NCBI GenBank assembly: GCA_019914945.1
Contig: CM034104.1
Span: 3,660,501-3,724,500, forward strand
Length of the DNA stretch: 64,000 nt
DNA from: Typha latifolia
Lineage: Eukaryota > Streptophyta > Magnoliopsida > Poales > Typhaceae
Reading direction: 5' to 3'
Shown here: positions 1 through 11,140 of the stretch, in pieces
How the letters are laid out: each line of letters opens with the position of its first letter
Position numbering within the stretch: position 1 is the first letter of the stretch
The notes under the pieces: generated by a model
Told to the model about the DNA's origin: nothing
What the model saw: only the letters and a program-made list of their open reading frames with translations
The model's database searches: none
Translations under genes and position numbers: made by a program

Positions 1-113
1 GGCGAAGAACTCAAAACTCCAGCAAATCACTCTCCACCATCCCAAAGTGACTAAATCATCCAAAAGGTGTTCCACCTGCAAATTTGAGTCCTAAGACGCC
101 AAACCAAACTTGG

Positions 114-3100
114 TCAATAGTAAGTGACATTGATCAAATCTAAACAATGTTGAAATTTGATTTTGGTCACTACTTTTGTCAACATATCAGCCGGATTATC
201 AGCGGTTTTAATCTTGCAAAGTGAAATATCCTTTTCTTCTAAAATTTCTCTCACAAAATGGAAAGGGACATCAATGTGCTTTGTCCTTGTGTGGTGAACT
301 TGATTCTTAGCCAAACAAATTGCACTTTGGCTATCACAATGTACCTCCACCTTCTCTTAGTATACACTCAAGTCATCCGTCAGACCAAGCAACCGAATAG
401 CCTCCTTTATAGTCTCTATCACTGCTATATACTCTGCCTGTGTGGTAGATAAAGCAACAGTCGACTATAAGGTAGATCTCTAACTCACCGACCCTCTAGC
501 AAGTGTGAAAACATATCCCGTAGTGGATCTACGCTTATCCAAATCACATGCATAGTCCAAATCTACATATCCAGTAAGATGTAGACTAAGTCTATCATCT
601 TTTACAAATTTTAGTCCGACACCCACAGTACCATGGATATATCTCAGAATCCATTTCGCAGCCTGCTAATGCCCTTTTCTTGGAGCATGCTTATATCGAC
701 TAACAATGCTAGTGACTTGTGAAATGTCTGGCCTAGTGCACACCATTGTATACATTAGGCTTCCAACTGCACTTAAATATGGTACCTTAGACATAGACTC
801 TCTCTCGGCATCTGAAGTGGGTGACATAGTTGCACTGAGCCTAAAATGAGGTGCCAACGATGTACTCACTGGTTTTGTTTTGCTATCAACTCCAAACCAC
901 TACAATACCTTCTTCAAATACTGCTCATGAGTTAAGCATACTATCCCCAATTTCCTATCTCTTCTGATCTCCATACCAAGTATCTTCCTTGCTTCTCCTA
1001 GATCCTTCATTTCAAACTCTTTATTCAATTGGAGCTTCAATTTATCAATCTCCACCTTGCTCTTAGATGCTATCAACATATCATCAACATATAATAGCAA
1101 ATAGATAAATGATCCATCTTGAAGCTTTCTAAAGTACACGCAATGGTTATAGTGGCTTCGCGTGTATTTATGCCTCCGTATAAACTAGTCAAACCGTTTA
1201 TACCACTGCCTAGGAGACTGTTTCAAGCCATACAAGGATTGTTTTCAATTTGCAAACCAAGTCTTCTTTTCCACTAATTTTTAACCCTTACGGCTGTGTC
1301 ATATAGATGTTCTTCTCCAAATCACCATGCAAGAAGGCAGTCTTCACATCCATCTGGGCCAGCTCAAGATCAAACTGAGCTACCAAGGCTAGCAAAATCC
1401 GAATAGAGGAGTGTTTCACCACTGGAGAAAACACTTCATTATAGTCGATCCCCTCCTTTTGAGCATACCCTTTTGCCACCAATCTAGTCTTGAATCTAAC
1501 CCCGCCATTTGATTGAGGATCATCCTTCTTGGCATATATTCATTTGCACCCAATAGCCTTCTTCCCCTTAGGGAGCTCCACCAAATCCTAAGTTTTATTT
1601 TTCTCAAATGCTTTCATTTCATCATTCATTACCCTTTTCCAATTTGTTGTTTCAGTGTTCTTCATAGCTTCTTTGAATGAAGTGGGAAAGTCTTCATCAA
1701 TCACCGGAAGAGCATATGCCAACATATCAGAATAGCGTGCCGGCCTTCTGATTTCTCTCCTTGGCCTTCTAACTACTATGGAGTCTTGATCATCAGTTTC
1801 TAGCTCCACACTGTCATCCTCTTACAAATTAGAATCTTCCTCTTCATTTGCCCCTTCTGAAGGTGTATTTTGTGGTGGACTTGAATGCTCCTCAAACTCC
1901 ACCTGCTGTGGAACATCTTCAGCACTGTCATCAACCGGGCTATCTAATGCTTGTCTTTGCTTCAGCATGGATGATTCATCAAATGTATTATCCCTCTGAT
2001 GATCAATTTCCTCAATTCTGGCCTCCAAACCTGAAATCCCTCCAATCCAGTGCTAAAGCCCAAGTAGATGTCCTTCTTGGCTCTAGGATCCAACTTGCTT
2101 TCCTTGACATGATAGTATGCAGGGCAACCAAAAATATGTAAGGAATCATAATCTAAAACGGGTTTGCCAGACCATACCTCCAATGGGCTCTTCCCATTGT
2201 TTATAGATAAAGATAGCCGGTTGATAAGATGACATGCATAGTTGATTGCCTCAGCCCAAAACTCCTTACCCAATCTAGCATTGGACAACATACACCGAAC
2301 CTTCTCCAATAAAGTTCGGTTTAGACGTTATGCCATGCCATTTTGCTGAGATGTCTCTCTAATAGTGAAGTGTCTTTCAATCCCTTCTTCTTTGCATAAC
2401 CTCATAAACGGATCTGAAGTGTACTCTCCACTATTATCTGATCTGAACTTCTTTATCTTCTTGCTAGTCTGATTCTCAATCATCTTCTTCCAATTCTGAA
2501 AAATTTTAAGCACTTGGTTCTTATGGTGCATGGTGTACACCTAAGACCTTCTAGAATAGTCATCTACAAAGGTGACGAATCAGTGCTTTCCTCCCAATGA
2601 GGCCTTTTGGGTAGGCCCCCAAACATCTATGTGAATGTAATCCAAGATCCGCTTGGTCCGGTGTACAACAGTGGCAAATTTAACTCTAGTTTGTTTGCCC
2701 AAAACACAGTGTTTGCAAAATTCTAGTTTGAGGCTCTTCACACCCTTTAGCAAACCTTGACTTGATAGGCTTTGCAAAGCTTTCTGTCCTAGGTGCCCCA
2801 ACCTCATGTGCTATAGTCTGGAAGAGTCTACCTCACTAATAGTGTTACTTGAGGCGGCCACTATTCTTTCCAAATCTGTAGAGCGTTGTAAGAAGTACAG
2901 ATTGCTTCTTCTTATGCCCTTCATCACCACCAATGCTCCCAAGGTCACCTTCAATGCTCCACCTTTTAAAGTAACAGTGAAACCCTTTGATTCCAAAACC
3001 CCAAGGGAGATGAGGTTCTTCTTCAAATCCGGTATGTACCGGACTTCAGTTAGCTTTTTGATAGACCCATCTTGGTGCTTCAGGCGAATAGTGCCAATGC

Positions 3101-4079
3101 TTTCAGCTCTACAAGGGCTATCATAGCCCATAAACACAACTCCACCGGAAATTTTCTCAAAAGTGGAGAACCAACTCCGGTTTGGACACATATGGTATGT
3201 GAAATCGGAGTCTAAGATCCACTCATCCGTGCTACATGCAAGAGCCAACCCTACCAAGGCGCTTTTCGAGTCCTCATCATCTGAATGTGCCATATTTGCC
3301 TTTTAGGGTTTCTTGTCCTTGTTTTTCAATACAGGGCAATCCTTATTCCAATGCCCTTTATTGTGGCAATAGGAACATTGGTCTTTGGCAATTGACTTCC
3401 TATCTGAGGATTTGCCTCTTTTCCCAAATTTTTTATTTTCTGATATACCCCTTACCATTAATGCATCAGATGATGACTCATGAGTAGCTTGCTTGTCCAA
3501 TTTCCGATACTCATTGTTAATCAATGCATTTGCAACATCATCATAATGAATTGAATCCTTTCCATATAGTAGGATAGTAGTAAGGTGGTCATAAGTATCC
3601 GGTAAGGAATTCAACAATACCAATGCCTTGTCCTCATTCGAAATTTCAACATCCAAGTTTTGCTAGTCCGTAAGTAACTTATTGAAGGCATTCAAATGCT
3701 CCGCCATCGGTGTTCCCATCTTGTATTGAAATCTGAAAAACTTCTTCTTTAGGTAAAGCCGGTTATCAATGTTCTTGGTCATGAATTTGTCCTCCAGTTT
3801 CTTCCACAAGCATTTTACCGAATTCTCCTTAATCACAAAGTACTTTTGGTTCTTTGCTAGACAAAACCGAATAGTGCTACATGCTTGCCTATTCAATTTC
3901 TTCCATTCCTTCTTGGATACATCTTTGGGTTTCTCCTCCAAGATAATGTCCAATTCTTATTGGAACAAAACATCCATAACTTCACATTGCCACATTCCAA
4001 AGTTGCTGGTGCCATCAAATTTCTCAACTTCAAAATTTGCATTTGAGATAAGTTTGCCCGATTTGGATGATTCCCCCAT
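114..4079 (-). pseudogene. Broken copia gag-pol polyprotein
   Basis: The start is the ATG at 4079, just inside the primer-binding site. Gag (about 4079-3300) has an RNA-binding zinc knuckle of the form CxxCxxxGHxxxxC near 3335-3376. The protease reads WILDSD near 3212 where the family has D-S-G, so an active-site glycine is replaced. An integrase core lies around 2810-2100, including the pre-integrase region with HCVLGK and a QQNG motif. The reverse transcriptase keeps its YVDD catalytic motif near 1080-1091. RNase H (HCDSQSAICLAKN) lies near 260-350. In-frame stops occur in gag, between gag and protease, in integrase and several times in reverse transcriptase. All gag-to-integrase pieces share one frame and everything below about 2030 is in another, so there is one net frameshift. 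It is not functional. Confidence 0.93.
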
Positions 4080-4140
4080 TTTGCTAAAATTTCTTCAATC
4101 CCTCACTATTCTCAAATTCAATAGCCTAGATTTGAAACTA

Positions 4141-4156
4141 ATTTCTCTAATACCAA
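4141..4156 (-). other. Primer-binding site (initiator tRNA-Met type)
   Basis: The minus strand reads TTGGTATTAGAGAAAT. This resembles the TGGTATCAGAGC site complementary to initiator tRNA-Met that copia elements use. It sits between the LTR end and the gag ATG, and one C-to-T type change separates it from the usual form. Confidence 0.85.
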
Positions 4157-4550
4157 TTTGTTGTGCAAAAGTCCCAAATGGGTGAAGGAAGCGGAAGCAA
4201 GACCTTCACCCTCAAATAGCCCAAATGGGAATAGTGAAAGAAAACCAATGCAATGCTTGGAAAAACTCCAAAGAGAGGTTAATGGTGATAGAAAAAGCCC
4301 TAAGCAAATTCTAATCACAGATTAACATCCTAATGCAAGCAATCACCAACAATGGAAATAATGGAGACAACAGAGACAATAAAGAGAGATAAGATTTACG
4401 TGGTTCGGCGATGTGCCTACGTTCACGAGAGGAAGAATTTTCTTTACTATGCAAATCCCTCACTTACAAAGAGTTTAACAACTCAAATCACTCTTCTTAC
4501 AATGGTAGCTCAACTCTCATAAATGTTCTTCCAACTGCTAACTCCTTAGA

Positions 4551-4558
4551 ATTTATAG
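4551..4558 (-). promoter_or_regulatory. TATA box of the copia LTR
   Basis: The minus strand reads CTATAAAT, directly downstream of the palindrome array and upstream of the R/U5 motif. The position fits the LTR promoter. Confidence 0.65.
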
Positions 4559-4589
4559 TCAGGTTCAGATTTAGGGATTTTCTGTGTCG

Positions 4590-4872
4590 CGTTTGAACGC
4601 CCTCGGGGGCGCGTTCGAACGCGCACAATATCAATACAACAGAAACAAGAGGGCGTTCGAACGTAGGAGGGGGCCGTTCGAACGCATGCAGAAATAGTTG
4701 CTCTCGGGTTGGCCCGCATTCGAACGCGGCTGGGGCCGTTTGAACGCCTGCAGAAAGTCTGCTCTCTGGTTGGCTCGCGTTCGAACGCGGCTGGGACCGT
4801 TCGAATGCTTGCATCATAGATTGCTCTCTGTTTAGAGCCCGCGTTCGAACGCCCCTAGGGCTTGTTCGAACG
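4590..4872 (-). promoter_or_regulatory. Array of ten CGTTCGAACG palindromes in copia U3
   Basis: Ten copies or near copies of the 10-bp palindrome CGTTCGAACG start at 4590, 4612, 4654, 4675, 4717, 4737, 4778, 4798, 4842 and 4863. Start-to-start steps alternate between about 21 bp and about 42 bp (22, 42, 21, 42, 20, 41, 20, 44, 21), which makes about five tandem units of 62-63 bp with two palindromes each. The inner spacer of each pair is G-rich (for example GGCTGGGGC). The longer spacer of the last three units carries GCTCTC. The array ends 32 bp upstream of the LTR TATA box. Steps of two or four helical turns would place the sites on one face of the DNA, which suggests a dimeric binding factor. 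That is inference. Confidence 0.85.
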
Positions 4873-7800
4873 TGCGACATAGAAATGATGATACATGCTG
4901 AAAATGTATTAAAACTAAATTTAAGCTAATTTTTAACGATTTATAATACAGCTTAGGGGATTATAATCTAGCAAGCTTTCAATCAATTTAAAAATATAAC
5001 TCTTTAAACCAGCTTAAAATACAAAGCCTACAAATAAGTCTTAAAAACAAGACCAACTATGCGTGTAGCACTAGATTTGGAGACCGCTCATCGACAGCTC
5101 TTCTCTTTCTCCTCATCGACGCAAACTCCCCCTCCTCCCTCCCATCTAATTTTATCTCACCATGTTTCCTCTTTTATTATCTATTTTATAGTAACATTAT
5201 TTAAGAGCATATTTTTCCTTTATTATTTGTTTTTCGATATGTATTTTTTTATTTAAGAACTCTACTCACTTTTGTAATATCTATGAACTTATTATGGCGT
5301 ATGAGCTCTACTATTATTTTTGTACTATTGATATATGTGGGTCTCATGAGAGGGGTGCCTGACAGGTTTGGGGTATTTCATATTGTTATGTAGTAACTTG
5401 GTAATTTCAATTCTAGTTACCATGATTCCTGTTGTATATTACATCACAGGGGTGGACCTTTTTCTCAGCGGTGGGAACCCCACATATATTCAATGAAGTG
5501 TATATCTACTGATATCCTTGTTATATATTATGGTGTTTGCTACCTGCTTTATTTATTGCTCATAAAGTGGCTCCAACCAAACCTTGAATACCTTCCAGAA
5601 TCTCATCCTGCTGCAGAGTAATATATAGTGAGCAAAGAACATTACTTTGTTTGGAAGAAGCAGGTTACACTAGAAATAATCCACTTGTTACTGGGCTACA
5701 TTCCTTCATGTATATGTTCATGTACTATATATATTTCTTGAAGTAAATGGCTTCCTGTGAATTGTAAAAGAGCTCATCTTAGGTTATTGGTGCAGTAGTT
5801 TGCACATATATGTTACATGATGTCTTAAAATCTAATCTAGGAAAAAAAAGGAGTAGCTGTAGGTGTTTGGAATGTGGTTTAGTGAAGCATGTAATATAGT
5901 TCTAATTAAAGGATAAATATATAAGTTGATGGTTATTTTTTCTCTCCAGTAGTCAGTTGCATACCACCTTCAGTGCATATATATATATATGGGCACTTTT
6001 TTTTTGAGATAATTTAAATCTTATTAGGTGTTAATTTAATAAGAATATTTTGATATTAATATTTTTCAAAAAGTTAAAGAGCATTTTATTAGTGTGTATA
6101 TATATATATGAGATACATCCTCAAAAAGTTAAAAAGCATTTTCTATTTTTGAGCTTATCAAACTCAGCTTGAGCGACCCAGCTTTAATTCAGACTCGGAT
6201 CAAAATTAATTTTAAATTTTGTTTTATTTTTTTCCATTAGAGCTCGAGCTGCTCATCTATTTTGATAGCCTTACTCATATTATATAAGTAATTTTGGATT
6301 CCAATAACGACTACATCAATTTTACTGAAATACTATTAAATTCCACTTCTTTGGAAAAAAAAAATCTAGAGAGACACCTCCCCCACCTCCCCCCGGAGAA
6401 CAACACATACCCATCAATGCATCAAGAGTCGTTAAATATTAATTATTTGTCTCCATGGCCTCCCACATTAAAGCCTCGAATCCATAACTTTTTATTTTTA
6501 TTTTTCTGCTCTCCAACGCATTTCATTATCATATAAAAAAGACCATATTCATGCACAGTATATTTGTAACACAACTCCATTACTACTATTACATCGACTA
6601 CCTATCCTCAAAATCCGTGTTATGATTTATTTAGCTCTATCATCAAAATACGAAAATGTTCTTGAAGAAGTTTGAACAGCTTACAGCCTCTCATGAGTAT
6701 TTTAGTCGTTTGAAAATTATAGACAGACGAACACTTGGAAAGAAAAGGTATACGTATTAATTAAATCACAGAATGATTTCAAAAAGATGTCATTTGAACT
6801 CCTCCCATAAATTTAATAAATCTTTTGGATAAGAAATTAGAGAGTGCATGGCATGGTGCATTGAAAATTTCATCGTAACGCTACTGATAGTAGTATCGTA
6901 ACATATCTTGTTGTACGTTCTTTTCAGAAGCTTCTCAACCGTCAGAAAACTGAGAGACATTGAGCTTTAATAGGTTAAGGATATGAACAAGAGAGAGATT
7001 AATCATTAACAAAGAAGAAGAAAATATGAAAAGAGCGTGCATGGTGTTTTCAATCGGACTAGTACTACAAATAATAGCATAATAATATAAATCGTACAAA
7101 TAGCAACACATCATGATGGTTATGTGTGCTTTTCAAAGCATTTAAAAAAAGAGAAAAAAAACAAGCATTCAATTATTTTTAACCCAAACTAATTAAAGGT
7201 TTTTTTTCTTTTTCCAATAGAATTCATTTCTGCGGATTGGAATGTGCATAGGAACTTCAATAGATAAAAGGGTTATAAATCATTTTAGGACTAATAATAT
7301 GTAGATCCATCCCTAAATTAACTCGCGTATATTTTTTAAACTTTTTTTTTGGTGACACGTAGACCTCATGAAGTATTGAAAATGTTTTAGGCATCTTCTC
7401 GATTAGGTTTTGTTACTTTTTTAATCTACAAACCGTCAACGTGCAAATTATATGACATATTTATTCTTATATTTTAAAAGAATTAAAAATAACTAATTGC
7501 TCTGATAATACTATTTAGTATATACTTTCTATAGTCTAAGAATGCTCGAGGTGGTCGATCATGTATCCTCGATTTAGGCTTATTTTTTTTGGGAAAGTTG
7601 AAATAATGTAACCTGTACTCATAATCTCGCCGCCAGACATGCTCTTCACTCTAGTAAATGTAAAGCTTGGTGTAGCCTACCGTTATGATTTTGTGATAAT
7701 GCCACGAACTATTTGTAATTTAACATCATTTTTTGGACTATGATTTCATAGGAAGTTAATTGTATTCTAGGCATTTTAAAAGTCAAGCTTAGGACTCTAA

Positions 7801-8124
7801 CCGAGTATTTTGTCATGGTACGTTTTTGTTTGGGGCCCGAAATTGGGCTTCTTGTTCCATTATTAGTGCCTATTGATGTGCCCAAAAACTTTTTCGACTT
7901 CAAAGAAGTACTTGGATTATAAATTTATAACCCATTTTGTATACTTATTTGATACTGATAGGTTTCCCTATATAAGATGCCCAAAAACACCTTTGAGCTT
8001 TAAAGAAGTTCTTGATTATATGGCTTATATAAGATAACTGAAAGCCTAATAAATCTAAAACCAAAGCCTACCAAATTCAATATTAAGAAGAGAATCAAAT
8101 TAAATTCTAATTATAGGTTGATCT

Positions 8125-8127
<3 letters not shown>

Positions 8128-8175
<48 letters not shown>
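8128..8175. repeat. TA dinucleotide microsatellite
   Basis: About 24 consecutive TA units, followed by a transition to TCTGGAG. Confidence 0.95.
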
Positions 8176-8177
<2 letters not shown>

Positions 8178-9270
8178 GGAGTACGGACAGGAGAATCAGT
8201 TTTCAAGAGTTATGCTACAAATATCAAGTACACACTCATTAGGGTTAATGAATCTCTAGATTTCCCTCTGTGCCAAATTTTTGATTGAAATTGAGGGTAT
8301 GGAAATACAAGGTTGTATGCATATATGTTGGGGGCAGAACAAGAGTAAAATAATAGAGGGGATCGCTTGCGTGCGGATTCAATTCTAAGTTATGCTAACG
8401 TGTTCATAATAGATATGCATCAACACATAGATCGCTCTCATTATGCATCAACGTGTTCGTATTCTGATTTCACCCTAAATGAAATATGGTAGATTCATAG
8501 AATTTGAATAGGTACGATTAGAGCGTTCAATGTTATATATGATGGATGTGTTAGCGATGTCCTAAGTGCAAGTCGCATTACTATACGGCAATTGTATATA
8601 TGTATGCATGTATCTATATGTGTTTAATTATAATTTAATAGTCTTCTCCCTGGAAAAAGGTTACAGTAGATTAAGACATGCTACTGCATTTCTAGGTTCT
8701 TGTCTCCTTCTATCCCTTTCAAAGTATGGCCTCGGAAATTTTTTATTCTTTTATGCCGCGAAATTTCTTCTCAGTTTCTGGAATTTCTTTCTTAATATTT
8801 GTCATTTTCTTACATCAAAAAGCATATGAGAATCATCAAACTAAATCCTCTTTAACATTTTCAAGTCAATGCATGACGATCCCTTGTAACCTAACGTTAC
8901 GAAAAGTCTACACAGTCATGGATTATTGCAATTGAACTGGGCACAGTGCCAATGGTGGCTGCTCTAACGGTCAGTTTAGATAATGTTCTCATTAGTCAAA
9001 CTTCCTTGCTTTAAATACATTTTTTCTCAATAAGCATATGGTGATGGATCTCATCTTTATACTATTCCAACAGTAACAAGCATTGCCTTTTATGAAATCA
9101 AAGTGTTCTCATCTACATTTGAGTCTTATTGAAGAAAACTCCTCCTTTTCAGATATATCAACAGATTCTTTATTCTCAACAAACATATTCACATTTATAG
9201 ATGGAAATAGTGAGTGAGTAGGACTACAATGTTTGAGATCACCAACAAAAGATAAAAAAGAGTTTCACAT

Positions 9271-9297
9271 AATATATATATATATATATATATATAA
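9271..9297. repeat. TA dinucleotide microsatellite
   Basis: About 13 TA units, roughly 190 bp downstream of the GPAT stop codon. Confidence 0.9.
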
Positions 9298-9484
9298 GTA
9301 CAATGGCAAATACGACCTGTGTTTTAATCTAGGAAGCGTACAAGATTCGAAAAATCTATGTATAAAAATTAACAGGCCAAACTAATTAAAAGAGATAAAT
9401 AAAGGTAGCTAGTATGTAACAAATGTCCACTATGTTATATATACTTCACAATGGCCATTCCTAAAGTTTGTAGTTCTTGCAGTT

Positions 9485-10978
9485 CTAACTACGACTCATG
9501 CCCGGAGATTCTCTCATCCTCATGGATGGTGCAACACTTCCATCATTCCCTGCAAGCATCATATACTTATCTTTCCTAGTGAGCTTGGTGCATTCAAACT
9601 CCAATGCCTTTCCAATCTCTCTCTGCACATAGTTAGCCATGTCAATGCTGCAAGATTTCCTCATCCTCACACCGCTGGTGTCAATCTTCTCAAGGAACTC
9701 CACTTCGTAGCACATACTAGGGTTCATTAAGTAGTACAATGAATCGAAGCACTTCCATCCTCCGGCGGTCGTCGCGTAGAACATACTAACCTTGGCGTCC
9801 AATGCGACCGGAACGATCTCGTCGCTGAGCTCCGTGAAGAGAGGGCTGAACCTTAGAAGATATGGCTCTCTGCAAGTGGTTCCCTCAGGGCACACAACTA
9901 CGAGCTCTCCTTTGCTTAATAATTCTCCCATCATTTTCCCATCTGCTTCTCTGTTCCTTGTCAATCTCACCGTCTTAATCGGTGCTAGGATCTCTGAGAC
10001 TCTACTGAGGCTGTAGGAGACTGCTCTGACTGGCTTGTTTAGAGCTATAGAGATGTAGATTGGATCAATGAGAGTCCTATGGTTGCAAGCAAATAGCTGA
10101 CCTTTGCCTTTCGAGGAATCATCTGAAGCTTTGGAGAAAGAAGAGTAGGATCCTTTGAGCCTCCATCTCATTCCAGTCATCTCTAGGACTGGAGTTGATA
10201 GCTTGTAAGGGAGGGTTAAGCCAATGAGAAGCCTAAGGATGGCGAGGAAAACACCAAGTGGGAGCCACATGAACATCAACAGCGTGTTGGTGGGAGTTGG
10301 TCTGAAGGCCATTCTTCCATCATGGAATACCAATGACCTTGGATATTTTTCCCTAGGCAAAGGGCTCCACTTCCTCTTGACTTTCTCCTCCACCCTAAAC
10401 AAGTCCTTCGCATTCAAATCCTCCATCAACCTCTCCTCTTCCATCAACCCAGTATAGAACCCCCAAAACTCCCCCAACTCCCTCCCCACCACCACCTCAA
10501 CCTCCAGGTAGTCCTTCAAGAACACCTCCACCATCACCCTCGGCATCCTGCTCACACACACCCTCCTCCCACTCTTCATCAACACCTCGAACCCTTCCAA
10601 CCCCACCTCCTCCAAGAAGAACTTGGGCAAGACTGCCCTCCCCACCCTGAACCCCGCCTTCCTCACCCCGCAAAAGCTCACCATCACCATCACCTTAATC
10701 CCCACCTCATCGCTAACGCAGCACAGCAAGGGGCACAGGAGCAAGAGGAGGAGGCCCCTCAAGAACCCCCCTGCCTCCAACGCCACAAGCATGAAGTAAG
10801 GGAAGGTAGAAGAAGACCTCAGCAGCCCTCCTTCCAAATCACACACTGTGTCCTCGCTGGGGAGGTCCGCCAGAGGCGGGAGGCCCTGCGACCTTGGGCC
10901 ATTTCTGGCGACGGTTTTGGGGTGGAGAAAGGAGAGGAGAGCAAGGCACACCTTTTGGGCAATCGTCTTCTTTGCCAT
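9485..10978 (-). CDS. Glycerol-3-phosphate acyltransferase (plant GPAT family, GPAT1/2/3-like)
   Basis: Transfers an acyl group from acyl-CoA to glycerol 3-phosphate at the ER membrane. The land-plant family is sn-2 selective and makes precursors for cutin, suberin and pollen-wall lipids. The protein is 497 aa, the usual family length of about 500. The acyltransferase motif NHRTLIDP is at 299-306 and PEGTTCREP at 364-372; hydrophobic segments lie near 70-90 and 250-275. The N-terminal HAD-like domain has DLEGGLL at 47-53 where phosphatase-active members (GPAT4/6/8) have DxDGT, so the second Asp is Glu and I infer no phosphatase activity. The open frame runs further upstream, but I chose the ATG at 10978 because the protein then starts at the family's usual N-terminus and a TATA-like box lies 41 bp above. 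No intron is present, although relatives usually have one. The C-terminal phrase LTRKDKYMMLAGNDG resembles GPAT1-3; the exact member is not certain. Confidence 0.95.
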   Translation of the reverse strand: MAKKTIAQKVCLALLSFLHPKTVARNGPRSQGLPPLADLPSEDTVCDLEGGLLRSSSTFPYFMLVALEAGGFLRGLLLLLLCPLLCCVSDEVGIKVMVMVSFCGVRKAGFRVGRAVLPKFFLEEVGLEGFEVLMKSGRRVCVSRMPRVMVEVFLKDYLEVEVVVGRELGEFWGFYTGLMEEERLMEDLNAKDLFRVEEKVKRKWSPLPREKYPRSLVFHDGRMAFRPTPTNTLLMFMWLPLGVFLAILRLLIGLTLPYKLSTPVLEMTGMRWRLKGSYSSFSKASDDSSKGKGQLFACNHRTLIDPIYISIALNKPVRAVSYSLSRVSEILAPIKTVRLTRNREADGKMMGELLSKGELVVVCPEGTTCREPYLLRFSPLFTELSDEIVPVALDAKVSMFYATTAGGWKCFDSLYYLMNPSMCYEVEFLEKIDTSGVRMRKSCSIDMANYVQREIGKALEFECTKLTRKDKYMMLAGNDGSVAPSMRMRESPGMSRS

Positions 10979-11018
10979 TGCTGCAGGGTTGTATGATATA
11001 GGGAGAGGCATTTGGGTC

Positions 11019-11026
11019 TTTAAATA
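11019..11026 (-). promoter_or_regulatory. TATA-like box of the GPAT gene
   Basis: TATTTAAA on the minus strand, 41 bp before the chosen ATG. It supports starting at 10978, but the implied leader is very short, so a promoter further upstream is possible. Confidence 0.4.
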
Positions 11027-11140
11027 GGTACAAGATATGGTGGGAGATATCATCTCCCGCATGACTTCCACATGATAAACGTTAGACTTTGCATGCATCT
11101 TCATGCATAGTATCGCGGCGTGATTAGCGAAAAGGGACAA

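Larger units (their letters stand above)
1..5058 (-). mobile_element. Ty1/copia LTR retrotransposon, decayed, TNT1/Tork-like, 3' LTR cut by window edge
   Basis: Read on the minus strand the order is 5' LTR (about 5058-4159), primer-binding site, gag, protease, integrase, reverse transcriptase and RNase H, then a purine-rich stretch near 30-45 and the start of a 3' LTR that leaves the window. Integrase before reverse transcriptase is the copia order. Many in-frame stops and at least one frameshift (near 2000-2030) show it cannot make a polyprotein. The outer end of the 5' LTR is uncertain: the minus-strand start resembles a TG-type LTR start with one changed base near 5058. I could not match the two LTR ends to each other, so the age and target duplication remain unknown. 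Confidence 0.9.
4159..5058 (-). repeat. 5' LTR of the copia element
   Basis: The inner end (plus strand TGTTGTGC from 4159) lies two to three bases from the primer-binding site. In element orientation it contains a U3 with ten palindromes (4872-4590), a TATA box at 4558-4551, and an R/U5 stretch with the copia-typical motif whose plus-strand form is ACGTGGTTCGGC (4398-4409), followed by an inverted TGCCTACGTTCACG-like stretch. The outer end is placed near 5058 by resemblance to a TG-start and could be off by tens of bases. Confidence 0.75.
5059..9484. other. Intergenic spacer, AT-rich, no gene seen
   Basis: I see no coding region or recognisable RNA gene. It holds short TA runs (about 5980-5992, 6095-6110), a long TA repeat at 8128-8175 and another at 9271-9297. 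A short stretch rich in AGCTCGAGC (around 6240) resembles hAT-type miniature elements, but I could not find paired ends. Confidence 0.7.

Noticed and set aside
4590..4872. Regular palindromic repeats as a CRISPR-like array
   Set aside because: The spacers are themselves related repeats and not unique, the repeats are 10 bp, and the locus is a plant LTR promoter.
4590..4872. Palindrome GTTCGAAC as polymerase III B boxes or heat-shock elements
   Set aside because: A B box needs GGTTCGANNCC and these sites fail at the last C positions; no A boxes are paired with them. Heat-shock elements need GAA and TTC units alternating with two-base gaps, which is not the pattern here.
4497..4880. 127-codon open frame (minus) with repeated AFER and GVQT words
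   Set aside because: It is the palindrome array of the LTR read as codons: the 10-bp palindrome gives AFER in one phase and VRT/VQT in another. No protein family and no conserved coding signal.
9485..11140. Longer GPAT start upstream of 10978
   Set aside because: The extension has no family similarity, includes the TATA-like box, and its first codon is not ATG.
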